DNA of 64,000 nucleotides, taken from NCBI RefSeq assembly GCF_020786625.1, contig NZ_JAJGRC010000001.1, positions 868,001-932,000 on the forward strand, written 5' to 3'. The notes beneath the pieces are model-generated. The model was not told the DNA's origin, did not search any database, and saw only the letters and a list, made by a program, of their open reading frames with translations. The DNA comes from Salinicoccus sp. RF5. GTDB taxonomy: Bacteria; Bacillota; Bacilli; Staphylococcales; Salinicoccaceae. This document shows positions 52,223 through 61,900 of this stretch, in pieces. A program made the translations under genes and the position numbers. Within the stretch, counting starts at the first letter, position 1; each line of letters starts with the position of its first letter.

Positions 52223-53509
52223 ATGAAAAAAGTATACTTGTTATTAACTCTAGTCTTTGCGCTCGTTTTAAGTGCTTGTGGGAATTCCGGCGAAACATCC
52301 GGGAATGCAAACAACGAAGGAGGCGGTGATGGGGCTTCATCATCTGGCGATACTTCTACAGTAAAACTCTATGCTCCTTTCTCAGGCCCGGATGGAGAAA
52401 ACATGAAGCAGATTGTGGAAGATTATAATGGGTCACAGGAAGACGTCCAAGTAGACTTGCAAATTGTTCCACAGAACGACTACTATACTACACTCGACCT
52501 TACCCTAAGTGGTGGTGGCGAAGGCGATCAACCGGATCTTGTCGTTATGCACGGTGATCAGATTCAGACATATGTAGAAAACGGTAGCCTCCAAGAAGCC
52601 GCTCCTCTTCTCGAAGGAGATATTTCAGCAGACGATTACCATGAAAAAGCTCTGATCGGTACAGAACATGAGGATACACTTTACGGTATACCTTTCGATA
52701 TACACCCTCTCATGTATTTCTGGAATAAAGACTTGATTCAAGAAGCTGGTTATGATGCAGAATATATACCCTCCAACAGGGATGAATTCATCGAAATGAC
52801 AACGGCAGTATCCGAACTCGGGGACGATAAGCATGGTTTTGTTGTACCTACACTTTGGCCACAACAATTTATCTTCCCTACACTGGTTTATCAGAATGGT
52901 GGAGAACTCATCACAGATGGAGAGGTCAATTACACTGAAGAACCAGTCGTTGATGCGGCACAGTTCCTCTATGACTTGATCTACACACACGAAGTATCTC
53001 CTTCAAATGTTCAACAGGATGGAGAATTGACGCTCTTCATGCAAGGTAACAACGCAGTAACATTTAATGGTCCATGGATGATGAACCAATTTGAAGAATC
53101 TGGCATAAACTATGGTGTCGCACCAGTTCCACAACTGGGCACTGAACAGCAGGCAGTATTTGCAAACTCACATAACTTTGTTCTTCCTGCAAGCGTTGAA
53201 GACGAGACAAAAATCGAATCAATCAGAAACTTCCTAGGCTACGTTGCAGAAAACTCCATGGAATGGGCTGAGTCAGGCCAAGCTCCAGCTGCAAAAGCAG
53301 TATATGAAAGCGAAGAGTTCCAAGATATGGAATTCCAATCTCAAGTTGCTTCACAATTCGATGATGTAAAGTTCGCACCAGAAGTCTCGAACTGGGGTCC
53401 TGTATCCGACCCACTCTTCCAGAACCTGAACGAAATCTTACTTGATGAAAAAGAGATTGAAGCCGCACTTCAAGACGCTGAAGAAGCATCACAAGCTAAT
53501 CTTGAATAA
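52223..53509 (+). CDS. Sugar ABC transporter substrate-binding lipoprotein (family 1)
   Basis: 428 residues. Lipobox LVFALVLSACGNS (Cys ~20), Gly/Asn/Ser linker, then the type-1 extracellular solute-binding fold: VKLYAPFSGPDGENMKQIVE, QPDLVVMHGDQIQTYVENG, YGIPFDIHPLMYFWNKDLIQ and AVTFNGPWMMNQFEESGINY. Binds an oligosaccharide outside the cell; context suggests galactose-containing. AGGAGG before ATG 52223. Confidence 0.93.
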   Translation: MKKVYLLLTLVFALVLSACGNSGETSGNANNEGGGDGASSSGDTSTVKLYAPFSGPDGENMKQIVEDYNGSQEDVQVDLQIVPQNDYYTTLDLTLSGGGEGDQPDLVVMHGDQIQTYVENGSLQEAAPLLEGDISADDYHEKALIGTEHEDTLYGIPFDIHPLMYFWNKDLIQEAGYDAEYIPSNRDEFIEMTTAVSELGDDKHGFVVPTLWPQQFIFPTLVYQNGGELITDGEVNYTEEPVVDAAQFLYDLIYTHEVSPSNVQQDGELTLFMQGNNAVTFNGPWMMNQFEESGINYGVAPVPQLGTEQQAVFANSHNFVLPASVEDETKIESIRNFLGYVAENSMEWAESGQAPAAKAVYESEEFQDMEFQSQVASQFDDVKFAPEVSNWGPVSDPLFQNLNEILLDEKEIEAALQDAEEASQANLE

Positions 53510-53566
53510 CAAAGAAATCAAGGGAGTTTATCACATGATAAGCTCCCTTAAATTTAAGGTGGTACT

Positions 53567-54457
53567 ATGAAAAAAGATGACAATAAATTCACATCAAGCC
53601 TATTCATCCTTCCCTATCTGATTATGTTTATAATCTTCCTTATAGTCCCCCTGGGCTATGGGTTCTATATAAGTCTACATGATTGGAGTCTTGTAGGTGG
53701 CAAAGGGGAATTCGTTGGCCTTGCCAACTACACGGAAATCCTCTTCTCAGGGAACTCTTCGAGTAACATATTCATGAACGGCCTGATTAACACTCTGATT
53801 TTCGTAGTCTTGAGTGTACCTGCCCTTGTAATACTTGCACTCATATTGGCATTACTCTTAAATTCTTTACCTGAAAAGTTGCAACCTTTCTTCAGAACCG
53901 TCTATTTCATACCATACTCCATTTCAGTATCCATCATCGCTGTAATATGGCTCTGGATGCTTGATACCAATTCTGGATTTATCAACGAGTTTCTTGGACA
54001 GTTTGGGATAGGACCACTACCTTGGCTGACCGATACAAACTATGCATGGTTCTCACTGGTTCTTGCCACGGTATGGTGGACAGTAGGTTTCAATATGATC
54101 ATACTTATCAATGCATTAAATGAGGTGTCTGAAGAGTTGTACGAAGCAGGCAGTATCGATGGAGCTTCTCCATGGCAGAAGTTCATCCATATCACATTGC
54201 CCAGCATACGTCCCATCATGTTGTTCGTTGTCGTCACGACCACAATCGCCTCTTTCAACGTCTACGGACAACCCTACCTCATGACACGTGGTGGCCCAGG
54301 TACCTCGACCGAAGTACTGCTTATGGGCATCGTCAGACAAGCTTTTGAACTGCGTGACATCGGTCTCGCTTCTGCCATGGCTGTAATCATGACACTGATC
54401 ATCATTTCTATTTCAGCAGTCCAGTTTAAATTCCTAAGAAATAAAGAAGGTGTTTAA
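53567..54457 (+). CDS. Sugar ABC transporter permease 1 (MalF type)
   Basis: 296 residues, six TM segments. SSLFILPYLIMFIIFLIVPLGYG start and the EAA loop EAGSIDGASPWQKFIHITLP that contacts the ATPase. Works with the next permease and the MsmK-type ATPase at 61901. AAGGTGG precedes ATG. Confidence 0.93.
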   Translation: MKKDDNKFTSSLFILPYLIMFIIFLIVPLGYGFYISLHDWSLVGGKGEFVGLANYTEILFSGNSSSNIFMNGLINTLIFVVLSVPALVILALILALLLNSLPEKLQPFFRTVYFIPYSISVSIIAVIWLWMLDTNSGFINEFLGQFGIGPLPWLTDTNYAWFSLVLATVWWTVGFNMIILINALNEVSEELYEAGSIDGASPWQKFIHITLPSIRPIMLFVVVTTTIASFNVYGQPYLMTRGGPGTSTEVLLMGIVRQAFELRDIGLASAMAVIMTLIIISISAVQFKFLRNKEGV

Positions 54458-54458
54458 G

Positions 54459-55298
54459 ATGAAGAATATGAAACTTCTCAGAAATATAGGGCTGACCATT
54501 TTAGCGATATTTTTTGCAATATTTTTTGCCGTGCCACTCATCTGGATGATATCCACCGCCTTCAAAACTGACATGGAAGCCATGCTTGGCGGCATCAATA
54601 TAATTCCTAAAGAGTTTACTCTGGATAATTTCAAGTATTTCTTTGAAGGTGCCAATAGTGATGCACCTGTGTTCCGATGGATGTTCAACTCGTTGTTCTC
54701 AGCAACCATGGGCACAATCATCATTGTAGCCATCGACGCAATGGCCGCCTACGCACTCGCACGATTAAACCTTCCAATCAAGAAAGTACTTTTCGCTATC
54801 ATAATCAGTACTCTGATGGTGCCATGGGTAATCACTTTCCTTCCAATGTATATGCAATTTGCTCAATTTGGAATGCTGAATAGCTATGCTGCACTTATTC
54901 TGCCCTACTCAGCAAATGCGTTTGGCGTGTTCCTCCTTTACCAGTTCTTCTCCACATTTCCGAAAGAACTGGAGGAAGCCGCACGCATTGATGGCGCGAA
55001 CAAATGGCAGATATTCATCAGGGTGGTACTGCCATCCGCAAGACCGCTTATGGCAACACTCGCTATCTTCTCATTCATGACAATATACAATGACTTCCTG
55101 TGGCCGCTCGTAGCAACCAACAGTCCCGACATGAGGACAATCACTACAGGTATCGCCATCATGTCACAGGGCAGCTTCGTTTCTTCATATGGAAAGCTGA
55201 TGGCGCTGACAACAATTGCAACCGTACCAATCATTATTGTATTTATACTAGGACAAAAACACTTCATCCGTGGCATTACACAGTCCGGAATTAAATAA
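54459..55298 (+). CDS. Sugar ABC transporter permease 2 (MalG type)
   Basis: 279 residues, six TM segments. AVPLIWMISTAFKT, MAAYALARLNLP and EAA loop EAARIDGANKWQIFIRVVLP. ATG 54459 follows the previous stop by 1 nt with GAAGGTG upstream, so the permeases are translationally coupled. Confidence 0.93.
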   Translation: MKNMKLLRNIGLTILAIFFAIFFAVPLIWMISTAFKTDMEAMLGGINIIPKEFTLDNFKYFFEGANSDAPVFRWMFNSLFSATMGTIIIVAIDAMAAYALARLNLPIKKVLFAIIISTLMVPWVITFLPMYMQFAQFGMLNSYAALILPYSANAFGVFLLYQFFSTFPKELEEAARIDGANKWQIFIRVVLPSARPLMATLAIFSFMTIYNDFLWPLVATNSPDMRTITTGIAIMSQGSFVSSYGKLMALTTIATVPIIIVFILGQKHFIRGITQSGIK

Positions 55299-55315
55299 AC
55301 TAAGGAGATATCTTT

Positions 55316-57073
55316 ATGAGAAAAATGTATCCAAGACCAGATTTCCAAAGAGAAGAGTGGATTAGTTTAAATGGTCAATGGGAGCTTAGATTTGATGATA
55401 CAGACCAAGGGATTAAGGAAAAATGGGGGAAAGGGTTTGAGGGTAACCATAAGATTACAGTCCCCTTTGCCTATCAAGCAGAATTGAGCAACGTCGATGA
55501 AAAGGAAAACCATGATATATTATGGTACCAGAAAAAATTTGATATCACCGATAAATCGAAATCCTATATCCTCAATTTCGGCGCAGTCGATTATGAAGCT
55601 ATCATATTCGTCAATGGGGAGCGGATTGGCTCACATATCGGGGGGCATTCATCTTTCAATTTTGATATTACGCCCTATGTGGAGAAGGGTGAAAACCTTC
55701 TTGTCATTCGTGTTTATGATCCAATGACCGATGAAACGATTCCACGGGGCAAACAATATTGGAAATTGGAACCAGAATACATCTTCTATACACGTACATC
55801 CGGTATATGGCAATCTGTTTGGATTGATATTCTTAGCAGAGAGCATCTGGATGCATTCAAGTTTACGCCAGATATAGATAGAGGGACAGTAAATATCAAA
55901 ACATATTTTGACAATGTCATTCACGATAAGAACAGGAAAGTTAAGCTGAAAATTTCATTCGAAGACCAGCTGATTTCAGAAGATATCAGCACAATCAACA
56001 GTCGATTCTTCTCACGCGACATTGATGTCAGAAATCTCTTTACCGAAAGAAGTAACATTCATAACGACGGCTGGTACTGGACACCTGAGAATCCTAACCT
56101 GTTCGACGTAACCATTGAGCTTTTGGATGAAACCTTTAAAACTCTGGATAGAGTAGAAACATATTTTGGGATGCGGAAAGTGGAAGTGTTGGACGGCAAA
56201 TTTATGCTGAACAACAAGGCATATTATCAGAAACTTGTCCTTGATCAAGGGTACTTTCCAAAAGGCTTGATGACAGCTCCAGAAGATGATGATCTCAAGA
56301 GGGATATTGAACTGGCAAAAGAGATGGGATTTAATGGTGCCCGTAAACACCAGAAGGTGGAGGATCCTATATTCCTCTATTGGGCAGATAAGCTCGGCTT
56401 TCTCGTCTGGGGAGAGATGGCCAATGCTGCTGAGTATGATGAAGGTTACGTTGAGCGTATGAACAAGGAATGGATCGAGGTCATCGAGCGTGATTACAAC
56501 CACCCTTCCATCGTCACCTGGGTTCCGCTCAATGAAAGCTGGGGAATCTCACGAGTTGCCCATGAAAAGAAGCAGCAAGATCATTCATTGTCTATGTATC
56601 ACCTTACCAAGTCTCTAGACAACACTCGACCGGTCTTGTCCAACGAAGGATGGGAGCATACCCAATCCGACATATGCGGAATCCATAACTACCTAGATGA
56701 AACAGATATACGCAATCATTATCAGGATGTGGACAGTGCCCTATCTCATACACCTGCAAACCGTCTCATCTATGCACGTGGGTATGAGTATAATAACGTT
56801 CCGATTATGATTACGGAGTATGGAGGCATCGCCTATGTCATTGATGACAAAGGTTGGGGCTATTCAAGTGTCGATTCCGAGGAGGCATTGATTGAAGGCT
56901 ACAGAGAGCTGACAGAAGCAATCGGCGAAAGCCCGGTACTGCATGGCTACTGTTATACCCAACTTACAGATGTGGAACAGGAGATAAATGGCCTGTTGAC
57001 ATATGACAGGAAGCCTAAATGCGACTTGCAAAAAATCAAAGAGATCAACGACAGTGTAAGTCATTCTAACTAA
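55316..57073 (+). CDS. GH2 family glycosidase (beta-galactosidase-like), cytoplasmic
   Basis: 585 residues. Sugar-binding jelly roll (~1-185, WISLNGQWELRFDD, DILWYQKKFD, GVHIGGHSSF-like SHIGGHSSFNFDITPYV), Ig-like domain (~185-290) and TIM barrel (~290-580) with acid/base Glu407 (WVPLNESWG) and nucleophile Glu501 (MITEYGG). Much shorter than LacZ (~1000) and lacking its C-terminal domains. No signal peptide, so it cleaves imported sugars. Beta-galactosidase is inferred from the neighbouring Leloir genes; beta-glucuronidase or arabinopyranosidase activity is possible. Confidence 0.88.
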   Translation: MRKMYPRPDFQREEWISLNGQWELRFDDTDQGIKEKWGKGFEGNHKITVPFAYQAELSNVDEKENHDILWYQKKFDITDKSKSYILNFGAVDYEAIIFVNGERIGSHIGGHSSFNFDITPYVEKGENLLVIRVYDPMTDETIPRGKQYWKLEPEYIFYTRTSGIWQSVWIDILSREHLDAFKFTPDIDRGTVNIKTYFDNVIHDKNRKVKLKISFEDQLISEDISTINSRFFSRDIDVRNLFTERSNIHNDGWYWTPENPNLFDVTIELLDETFKTLDRVETYFGMRKVEVLDGKFMLNNKAYYQKLVLDQGYFPKGLMTAPEDDDLKRDIELAKEMGFNGARKHQKVEDPIFLYWADKLGFLVWGEMANAAEYDEGYVERMNKEWIEVIERDYNHPSIVTWVPLNESWGISRVAHEKKQQDHSLSMYHLTKSLDNTRPVLSNEGWEHTQSDICGIHNYLDETDIRNHYQDVDSALSHTPANRLIYARGYEYNNVPIMITEYGGIAYVIDDKGWGYSSVDSEEALIEGYRELTEAIGESPVLHGYCYTQLTDVEQEINGLLTYDRKPKCDLQKIKEINDSVSHSN

Positions 57074-57109
57074 ATAAAACCCTTCAGAGATTACTCTGAA
57101 GGGTTTTAT
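57074..57109. terminator. Bidirectional terminator
   Basis: ATAAAACCCTTCAGAG-ATTA-CTCTGAAGGGTTTTAT between the convergent GH2 and GH43 stops. Confidence 0.92.
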
Positions 57110-57113
57110 CATA

Positions 57114-58142
57114 TCAATCGACTTGTGGACTTCTATTCACTTCTGATTGTGGTTCCTCTGTTTCCATTGCAGGCCAACCATCCTCAAATGCTAAAGGACT
57201 CATCATGAGAGGTCTTCTTGTGGCACCCATGGGAAGGTAAGGTTCATCAGTATCTATTGCGTGATATAGGAGCCAGTGCTCTTCATTATCATCAACTATC
57301 ATTGTAGTATGTCCAGGCCCGACGAAGGTCTTCCCTACGCCTGAATCATTGCCGTCCAGCAATACTGTGCCCCGACTCTCCATGATATCTTCACCTTCCT
57401 TGTTCAAGTAGGGTCCTCTGATATCATCCGCTTTTGCGATTTCCAACTGGTATTGGCTTGCTATACCCTCACAACAGCTTCCTGTCGAACCGATGAAATG
57501 GAATTCATCGTCTTTTTCGAAGATGTATGTCGCTTCGAATGCATCACCGGCAATTTGGAACTTGTCTCCTGTTGTCGTAAATCCATCATCCTCGAGTTCT
57601 ATGCCATATATCCCGTGGAAACTGCCCCAGAAAAGATAGTTCGTTTCCCCTTGAACGACAAAGGGATCGATGGAATTCGATACACCGATTTCTTCACTCT
57701 TGAATATCACTCCTTTATCTGTAAAAGGGCCCTCAGGAGTGTCAGCTACAGCCATTCCGATTCCAGGATTCGGATCACCCCATATGGAATACGAATAATA
57801 AAGATTGTACTGGTCGCCGAATTTGACTATTTCAGGTGCCCATAGGAAACCCTCATCTTTCCAGTCTGGTTTTTCCTCGAGTGCCTGTCCGACAAACTCC
57901 CATTCAATCAAGTCTTTCGACCGGATGATGGGGATATTTGGTTGCCCTTTCTCTTCGTCAAGGTAGTCCTCTGTACCATACGCATAGAAGTAGCCATCAT
58001 CTGATTCAATCACTGTCGGATCTGCCAAAGTAGGTTCAAAAACCGGATTTGTGTAGCCTTTGTCCCTATTTAAAAGTAAAAGACCGGCTGCTATCACTGC
58101 AATAAACAGTACACCGATTATCGAAATGACAATTTTCTTCAT
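57114..58142 (-). CDS. Membrane-anchored GH43 glycosidase, endo-arabinanase-like
   Basis: 342 residues. N-terminal anchor (~4-24, IVISIIGVLFIAVIAAGLLLL) then a five-blade propeller with base Asp41 (LADPTVIE), pKa-modulating Asp159 (NSIDPFV) and acid Glu203 (FEATYIF). GSTGSCCEGIASQYQLEIAK, DDIRGPYLNKEG, VGPGHTTMIVDD and LLYHAID match endo-1,5-alpha-arabinanases, including the metal-binding His in GPGH. Extracellular, held at the membrane. Last gene of galK-galE-galT-GH43. Confidence 0.88.
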   Translation of the reverse strand: MKKIVISIIGVLFIAVIAAGLLLLNRDKGYTNPVFEPTLADPTVIESDDGYFYAYGTEDYLDEEKGQPNIPIIRSKDLIEWEFVGQALEEKPDWKDEGFLWAPEIVKFGDQYNLYYSYSIWGDPNPGIGMAVADTPEGPFTDKGVIFKSEEIGVSNSIDPFVVQGETNYLFWGSFHGIYGIELEDDGFTTTGDKFQIAGDAFEATYIFEKDDEFHFIGSTGSCCEGIASQYQLEIAKADDIRGPYLNKEGEDIMESRGTVLLDGNDSGVGKTFVGPGHTTMIVDDNEEHWLLYHAIDTDEPYLPMGATRRPLMMSPLAFEDGWPAMETEEPQSEVNRSPQVD

Positions 58143-58151
58143 GGCATCCTC

Positions 58152-59615
58152 CTAATCTCCAGTAACTTCTTTAAAGAAGACCTTGAACGTCTTCTCGTCT
58201 TTGAAGACACCACATGCCTCGAGTATCTTTCTGAACTTCAATCCGAGTTCTTTCTTAAAAACCTGTTCAAAGTTTTCTTTGATGTGATTAGCTTCATATT
58301 TCTTCTTCCAAGCTTCCACCCACTCATCGTGGACAGTATCGATTTTTTCACCATTTTTGAATGACGCTTCCAACTCTTCAGCATCCTGCTTTAGACGTGC
58401 AGGCAATACTGCTAATCCCATCGCTTCAATGAGTCCAATATTTTCCCGCTTGATGTGAAAATCTTCAGGGTCAACATGAAACAGTCCTTCCGGTCTTTCT
58501 TCAGTCGTCCTATTATTGCGCAAGATAAGGTATATATGATACTTATCTTTCATTTTTCGGACTATGGGTGTCACTGTGTTGTGCGGTGCATCTGTATGTG
58601 AGAGGATGCCAAGCGCTTCATTATCGTATTGCTTCCAAGCTTCTGTCATCTCTACAGACCTTCTGATTACCGCTTCCTTGTTCCTTCCAGAAATGCGTAT
58701 GGTAGACAAAGGCCACTTCAAAAGTTCATAAGTCACCTCATTTACTTCATGTTCAAAGAAGGACGGAGCTTTCTCGATTGGGAAGACATGCCGTCCAGCC
58801 TGATAATGCTCATGCGACAGCATGCTCCCTCCCACTATAGGCAAATCGGCATTCGAGCCTATGAAATAGTGTGGAAATTGGTCGACGAAATCAGTCAGAT
58901 TTCTGAATGTATGCGCACCAATCTTCATAGGAGTATGATTTTTCGAAAATACGATGCTATGCTCACTATAGTAGGAATACGGGGAGAACTGGAAGTACCA
59001 TTCATTCCCGCCCATTTCTATGCCTACAATCCTATGGTTAGATCTCGGAGGGTGGTTGATATGACCGATGTATCCCTCATTTTCTTTGCACAACAGGCAT
59101 TTTGGGTAATCATCGTCTTCTTTTTTATTGTTCTGCGCTTCCCTTATTTCTTCTGTCGTTTTTTCCGGTTTGGATAGATTGATCGTCAACTCCAAAGGAC
59201 CCTTATCGGAATTGCTCGAGAATGAAATGTTCTGTCTGATCCTATTCTTCTGTATATAATTGGAGAACAAGGAAATGGCATAGAAATCGTCTGTTGCCCT
59301 GACAGTTCCTTCCTGCATCAGACGATGAAACCGTTCTTCGATGACTGAAGGTTTTGGAATCATTAAATTCATCATATTGGCTGCTGTAAGGTCCTTTACA
59401 TACACTTTATCTTCTATCACCTTACTTTCTGCAAGCCTTTCAACAATTTTTTCTATCAAGGTATTCGAATCACTTTTTAAAACTTCTTCAGATTCAAAAA
59501 ACAATTTCTCAGGTATATAGCCCATCATCTGATTATGAAGATACGTACGGTCACGTGCTTCGACAAGCTCCAGCTCTATTGCCTGGTCTATGATCTGATC
59601 AATCAGCTTTTTCAT
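58152..59615 (-). CDS. galT: UDP-glucose--hexose-1-phosphate uridylyltransferase (Firmicutes GalT type)
   Basis: 487 residues, the longer GalT class of Gram-positives. N-terminal DRTYLHNQMMGYIPEKL, VYVKDLTAANMMNLMIPKPS, PKCLLCKENEGYIGHINHPP, WYFQFSPYSYYSEHSIVF and the catalytic His region SMLSHEHYQAGRHVFP. Swaps UMP from UDP-glucose to galactose-1-P. Overlaps galE by 17 bp. Confidence 0.95.
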   Translation of the reverse strand: MKKLIDQIIDQAIELELVEARDRTYLHNQMMGYIPEKLFFESEEVLKSDSNTLIEKIVERLAESKVIEDKVYVKDLTAANMMNLMIPKPSVIEERFHRLMQEGTVRATDDFYAISLFSNYIQKNRIRQNISFSSNSDKGPLELTINLSKPEKTTEEIREAQNNKKEDDDYPKCLLCKENEGYIGHINHPPRSNHRIVGIEMGGNEWYFQFSPYSYYSEHSIVFSKNHTPMKIGAHTFRNLTDFVDQFPHYFIGSNADLPIVGGSMLSHEHYQAGRHVFPIEKAPSFFEHEVNEVTYELLKWPLSTIRISGRNKEAVIRRSVEMTEAWKQYDNEALGILSHTDAPHNTVTPIVRKMKDKYHIYLILRNNRTTEERPEGLFHVDPEDFHIKRENIGLIEAMGLAVLPARLKQDAEELEASFKNGEKIDTVHDEWVEAWKKKYEANHIKENFEQVFKKELGLKFRKILEACGVFKDEKTFKVFFKEVTGD

Positions 59616-60603
59616 CGGTCATCCACCCATCTGGATTTTTTTGATGCCAATTCCAGGCATCAGCTATGATTTCATGTATTTTATTATGTTTCGGCTGCCA
59701 TCCCAATGTATCCATCGCCTTACCTGAATCAGCAATAAGGATAGAAGGATCACCTGCACGTCTGTCACGGTATTCGAACTCTATTTTCTGCCCTGTCACC
59801 TTCTCAGCCGCTTTTATGATTTCAAGGATCGAATAGCCACGGTTGTAACCGAGATTGAAAATATTCGAATTGCCCCCATCCATCAAATACTTAAGCGCCA
59901 GTATATGAGCATCGATGAGATCTTCCACATGAATGTAGTCTCGGATGCAAGTCCCATCTTTTGTATCATAGTCATTTCCGAATACATATAATTTTTCCCG
60001 CTTTCCAAGCACCCGCTCAAGGACTATTGGAATCAGGTGCGTTTCAGGATCATGGGACTCCCCGATTGTTGAATCCTTGCTCGCTCCTGCTACATTAAAA
60101 TACCTGAGTGAAACGAAGTTCAGATCAGTAGTTCTGCTTACCCAACTGATGATTTTCTCCATCATGAGTTTGGAGTCTCCATATGGACTGGAAGGATGCT
60201 TCGGCACCTCTTCGTGGATTGGCACTTCCTCAGGTTCGCCATATACGGCTGCCGTAGAACTGAACACCAGGTGTTTCACATCATGTTCATTCAGCTTTTC
60301 CAGCAATGTCAGCATCGTGCCTGTATTATTTTGAAAATATTTCAATGGTTGTTCCATAGATTCGCCGACAAGCGAGAACGCTGCAAAATGGAAGACCCCT
60401 TTAATGTCATTTTCATTGAATACTGCATCCATTGCAGATCCATCCGCAATGTCACACTCATAAAACTTTGCCCGCGCGTCCACTGCCTTCCTATAGCCGG
60501 TCGACAGATTATCGACTACAATGACATCTTCCCCCTGTTCAACCAATTTTTTTACCGCATGGGAGCCAATATATCCGGCACCTCCCAATACAAGAATACT
60601 CAT
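59599..60603 (-). CDS. galE: UDP-glucose 4-epimerase
   Basis: 334 residues, extended SDR. NAD motif ILVLGGAGYIGSHAVKKL, DNLSTGY, catalytic Ser in VFSSTAAVYGEP and Y-x3-K in SPYGDSKLMMEK, RYFNVAGA. Overlaps galK by 4 bp (ATGA). Confidence 0.95.
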   Translation of the reverse strand: MSILVLGGAGYIGSHAVKKLVEQGEDVIVVDNLSTGYRKAVDARAKFYECDIADGSAMDAVFNENDIKGVFHFAAFSLVGESMEQPLKYFQNNTGTMLTLLEKLNEHDVKHLVFSSTAAVYGEPEEVPIHEEVPKHPSSPYGDSKLMMEKIISWVSRTTDLNFVSLRYFNVAGASKDSTIGESHDPETHLIPIVLERVLGKREKLYVFGNDYDTKDGTCIRDYIHVEDLIDAHILALKYLMDGGNSNIFNLGYNRGYSILEIIKAAEKVTGQKIEFEYRDRRAGDPSILIADSGKAMDTLGWQPKHNKIHEIIADAWNWHQKNPDGWMTDEKAD

Positions 60604-61790
60604 ATACCTGCACCTCTTTCAGAAATGATTGACGGTCCTGTGGAAAGTCGAACCGGATAGAGACTTGGAGCATAACCAATACGCTCATTATAATCCGCTT
60701 CAATTGCTTCTTTAAAATCGTCAAACCGTCCCTTTTCAATAAGGGCGATAGCACTTCCACCGAAACCCGCACCTGTCATTCTTGCTCCAAGGACATAGTC
60801 AAGCTGTTTCGCCGTGTCCACTATCTGATCCAATTCCTTGCCGGTGACTTCATACATCCTCTTCAAGGAATCATGCGACTCATACATCAACGCTCCGAAC
60901 AATTTAAAGTCTGACTTATCAAATGCTTCAATTGCCTTCAGAGTACGCTCATTCTCGTCGATGACATGATGAGCACGCAAGTAAAACACGTCACTACTTA
61001 ATCCTTCACGGCTTGCATTAAGATCTTCAAGGTTATAATCACACAAATATTGTTTGGCACCAGCGTTAAACCGGTTTAATTCCTCCAATGCTGCTTCGCA
61101 CTCGGTTTTCCTGTTCTTATACTCGGAACTGATCAATTCCCTCGGTTTATTAGTATTGATGACGACGAATTCATGTTCATCCTCCATATACTCATGGAGG
61201 CTGTATTCCATAGTCTTACAATCGAGGGCGATCGCTGAACGATCATGTCCGAAGGCGATGGCAAACTGATCCATTATGCCACTCGGCAGACCCAGGTAAT
61301 CATTCTCCACCCGTCTCCCGATTTCGGCCATTTCAAACCTTGAGAGTGTCGCACCATAGACGTCGCTGATGATGTAAACCATAAGCAGTTCGATTGAAGC
61401 TGAAGAAGACAGGCCGCTTCTGTTTGGCAGAGTCCCATTAATAGTGATATCCAGACCATGGGATAGCTCGACCTCTTCACCCATCAACTTGAATGCACCA
61501 GCAACATAACTTGCCCAGCCATATTCACTGCTTTCCCCTATGTGGGAAAGCTCTATATCCACGATTCCAGAATCCGGGAAATTATGCGAATATACCCGGA
61601 CTCTGGAATCCTTCCTCATACCGATGACAGCATAGGTTCCCAGATTGATTGCTCCCGGAAAAACCGTTCCCCCATTATAGTCAAGATGCTCTCCAATCAG
61701 ATTAATCCGTCCTGGAGAAAAGAAGATTTTCTCTTCTGGGTAATAGTGATGAATCTCTTTATGTACTTCAAAAAGCAGATTTCGCTCCAT
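60600..61790 (-). CDS. galK: Galactokinase
   Basis: 396 residues, GHMP kinase. Galactose signature GRINLIGEHLDYNGGTVFP, ATP loop LPNRSGLSSSASIELLMVYI, catalytic Asp in GLPSGIMDQFAIAFG and C-terminal RMTGAGFGGSAIALIEKG. Phosphorylates galactose at O1. First gene of the galKET operon; GGGAGGAGTC precedes ATG. Confidence 0.96.
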   Translation of the reverse strand: MERNLLFEVHKEIHHYYPEEKIFFSPGRINLIGEHLDYNGGTVFPGAINLGTYAVIGMRKDSRVRVYSHNFPDSGIVDIELSHIGESSEYGWASYVAGAFKLMGEEVELSHGLDITINGTLPNRSGLSSSASIELLMVYIISDVYGATLSRFEMAEIGRRVENDYLGLPSGIMDQFAIAFGHDRSAIALDCKTMEYSLHEYMEDEHEFVVINTNKPRELISSEYKNRKTECEAALEELNRFNAGAKQYLCDYNLEDLNASREGLSSDVFYLRAHHVIDENERTLKAIEAFDKSDFKLFGALMYESHDSLKRMYEVTGKELDQIVDTAKQLDYVLGARMTGAGFGGSAIALIEKGRFDDFKEAIEADYNERIGYAPSLYPVRLSTGPSIISERGAGI

Positions 61791-61829
61791 AAAATGACTC
61801 CTCCCTTTATTAATTTTATATTCAATGGT

Positions 61830-61868
61830 ATTATAAACTTAATAAATTAATTTAATTAAGTATATAAT
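61830..61868. promoter_or_regulatory. Divergent galK / msmK promoter region with shared element copy 2
   Basis: Minus-strand -10 TATAAT at 61830-61835 for galK; plus-strand -10 TATAAT at 61863-61868 for the ATPase gene. Between them, at 61845-61864, is the reverse complement of the 20-nt element found at 52182-52201, covering both -35 regions, which themselves are poor. Confidence 0.65.
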
Positions 61869-61900
61869 AATTAATACTACTATTCAAGCGAGGGATGTTT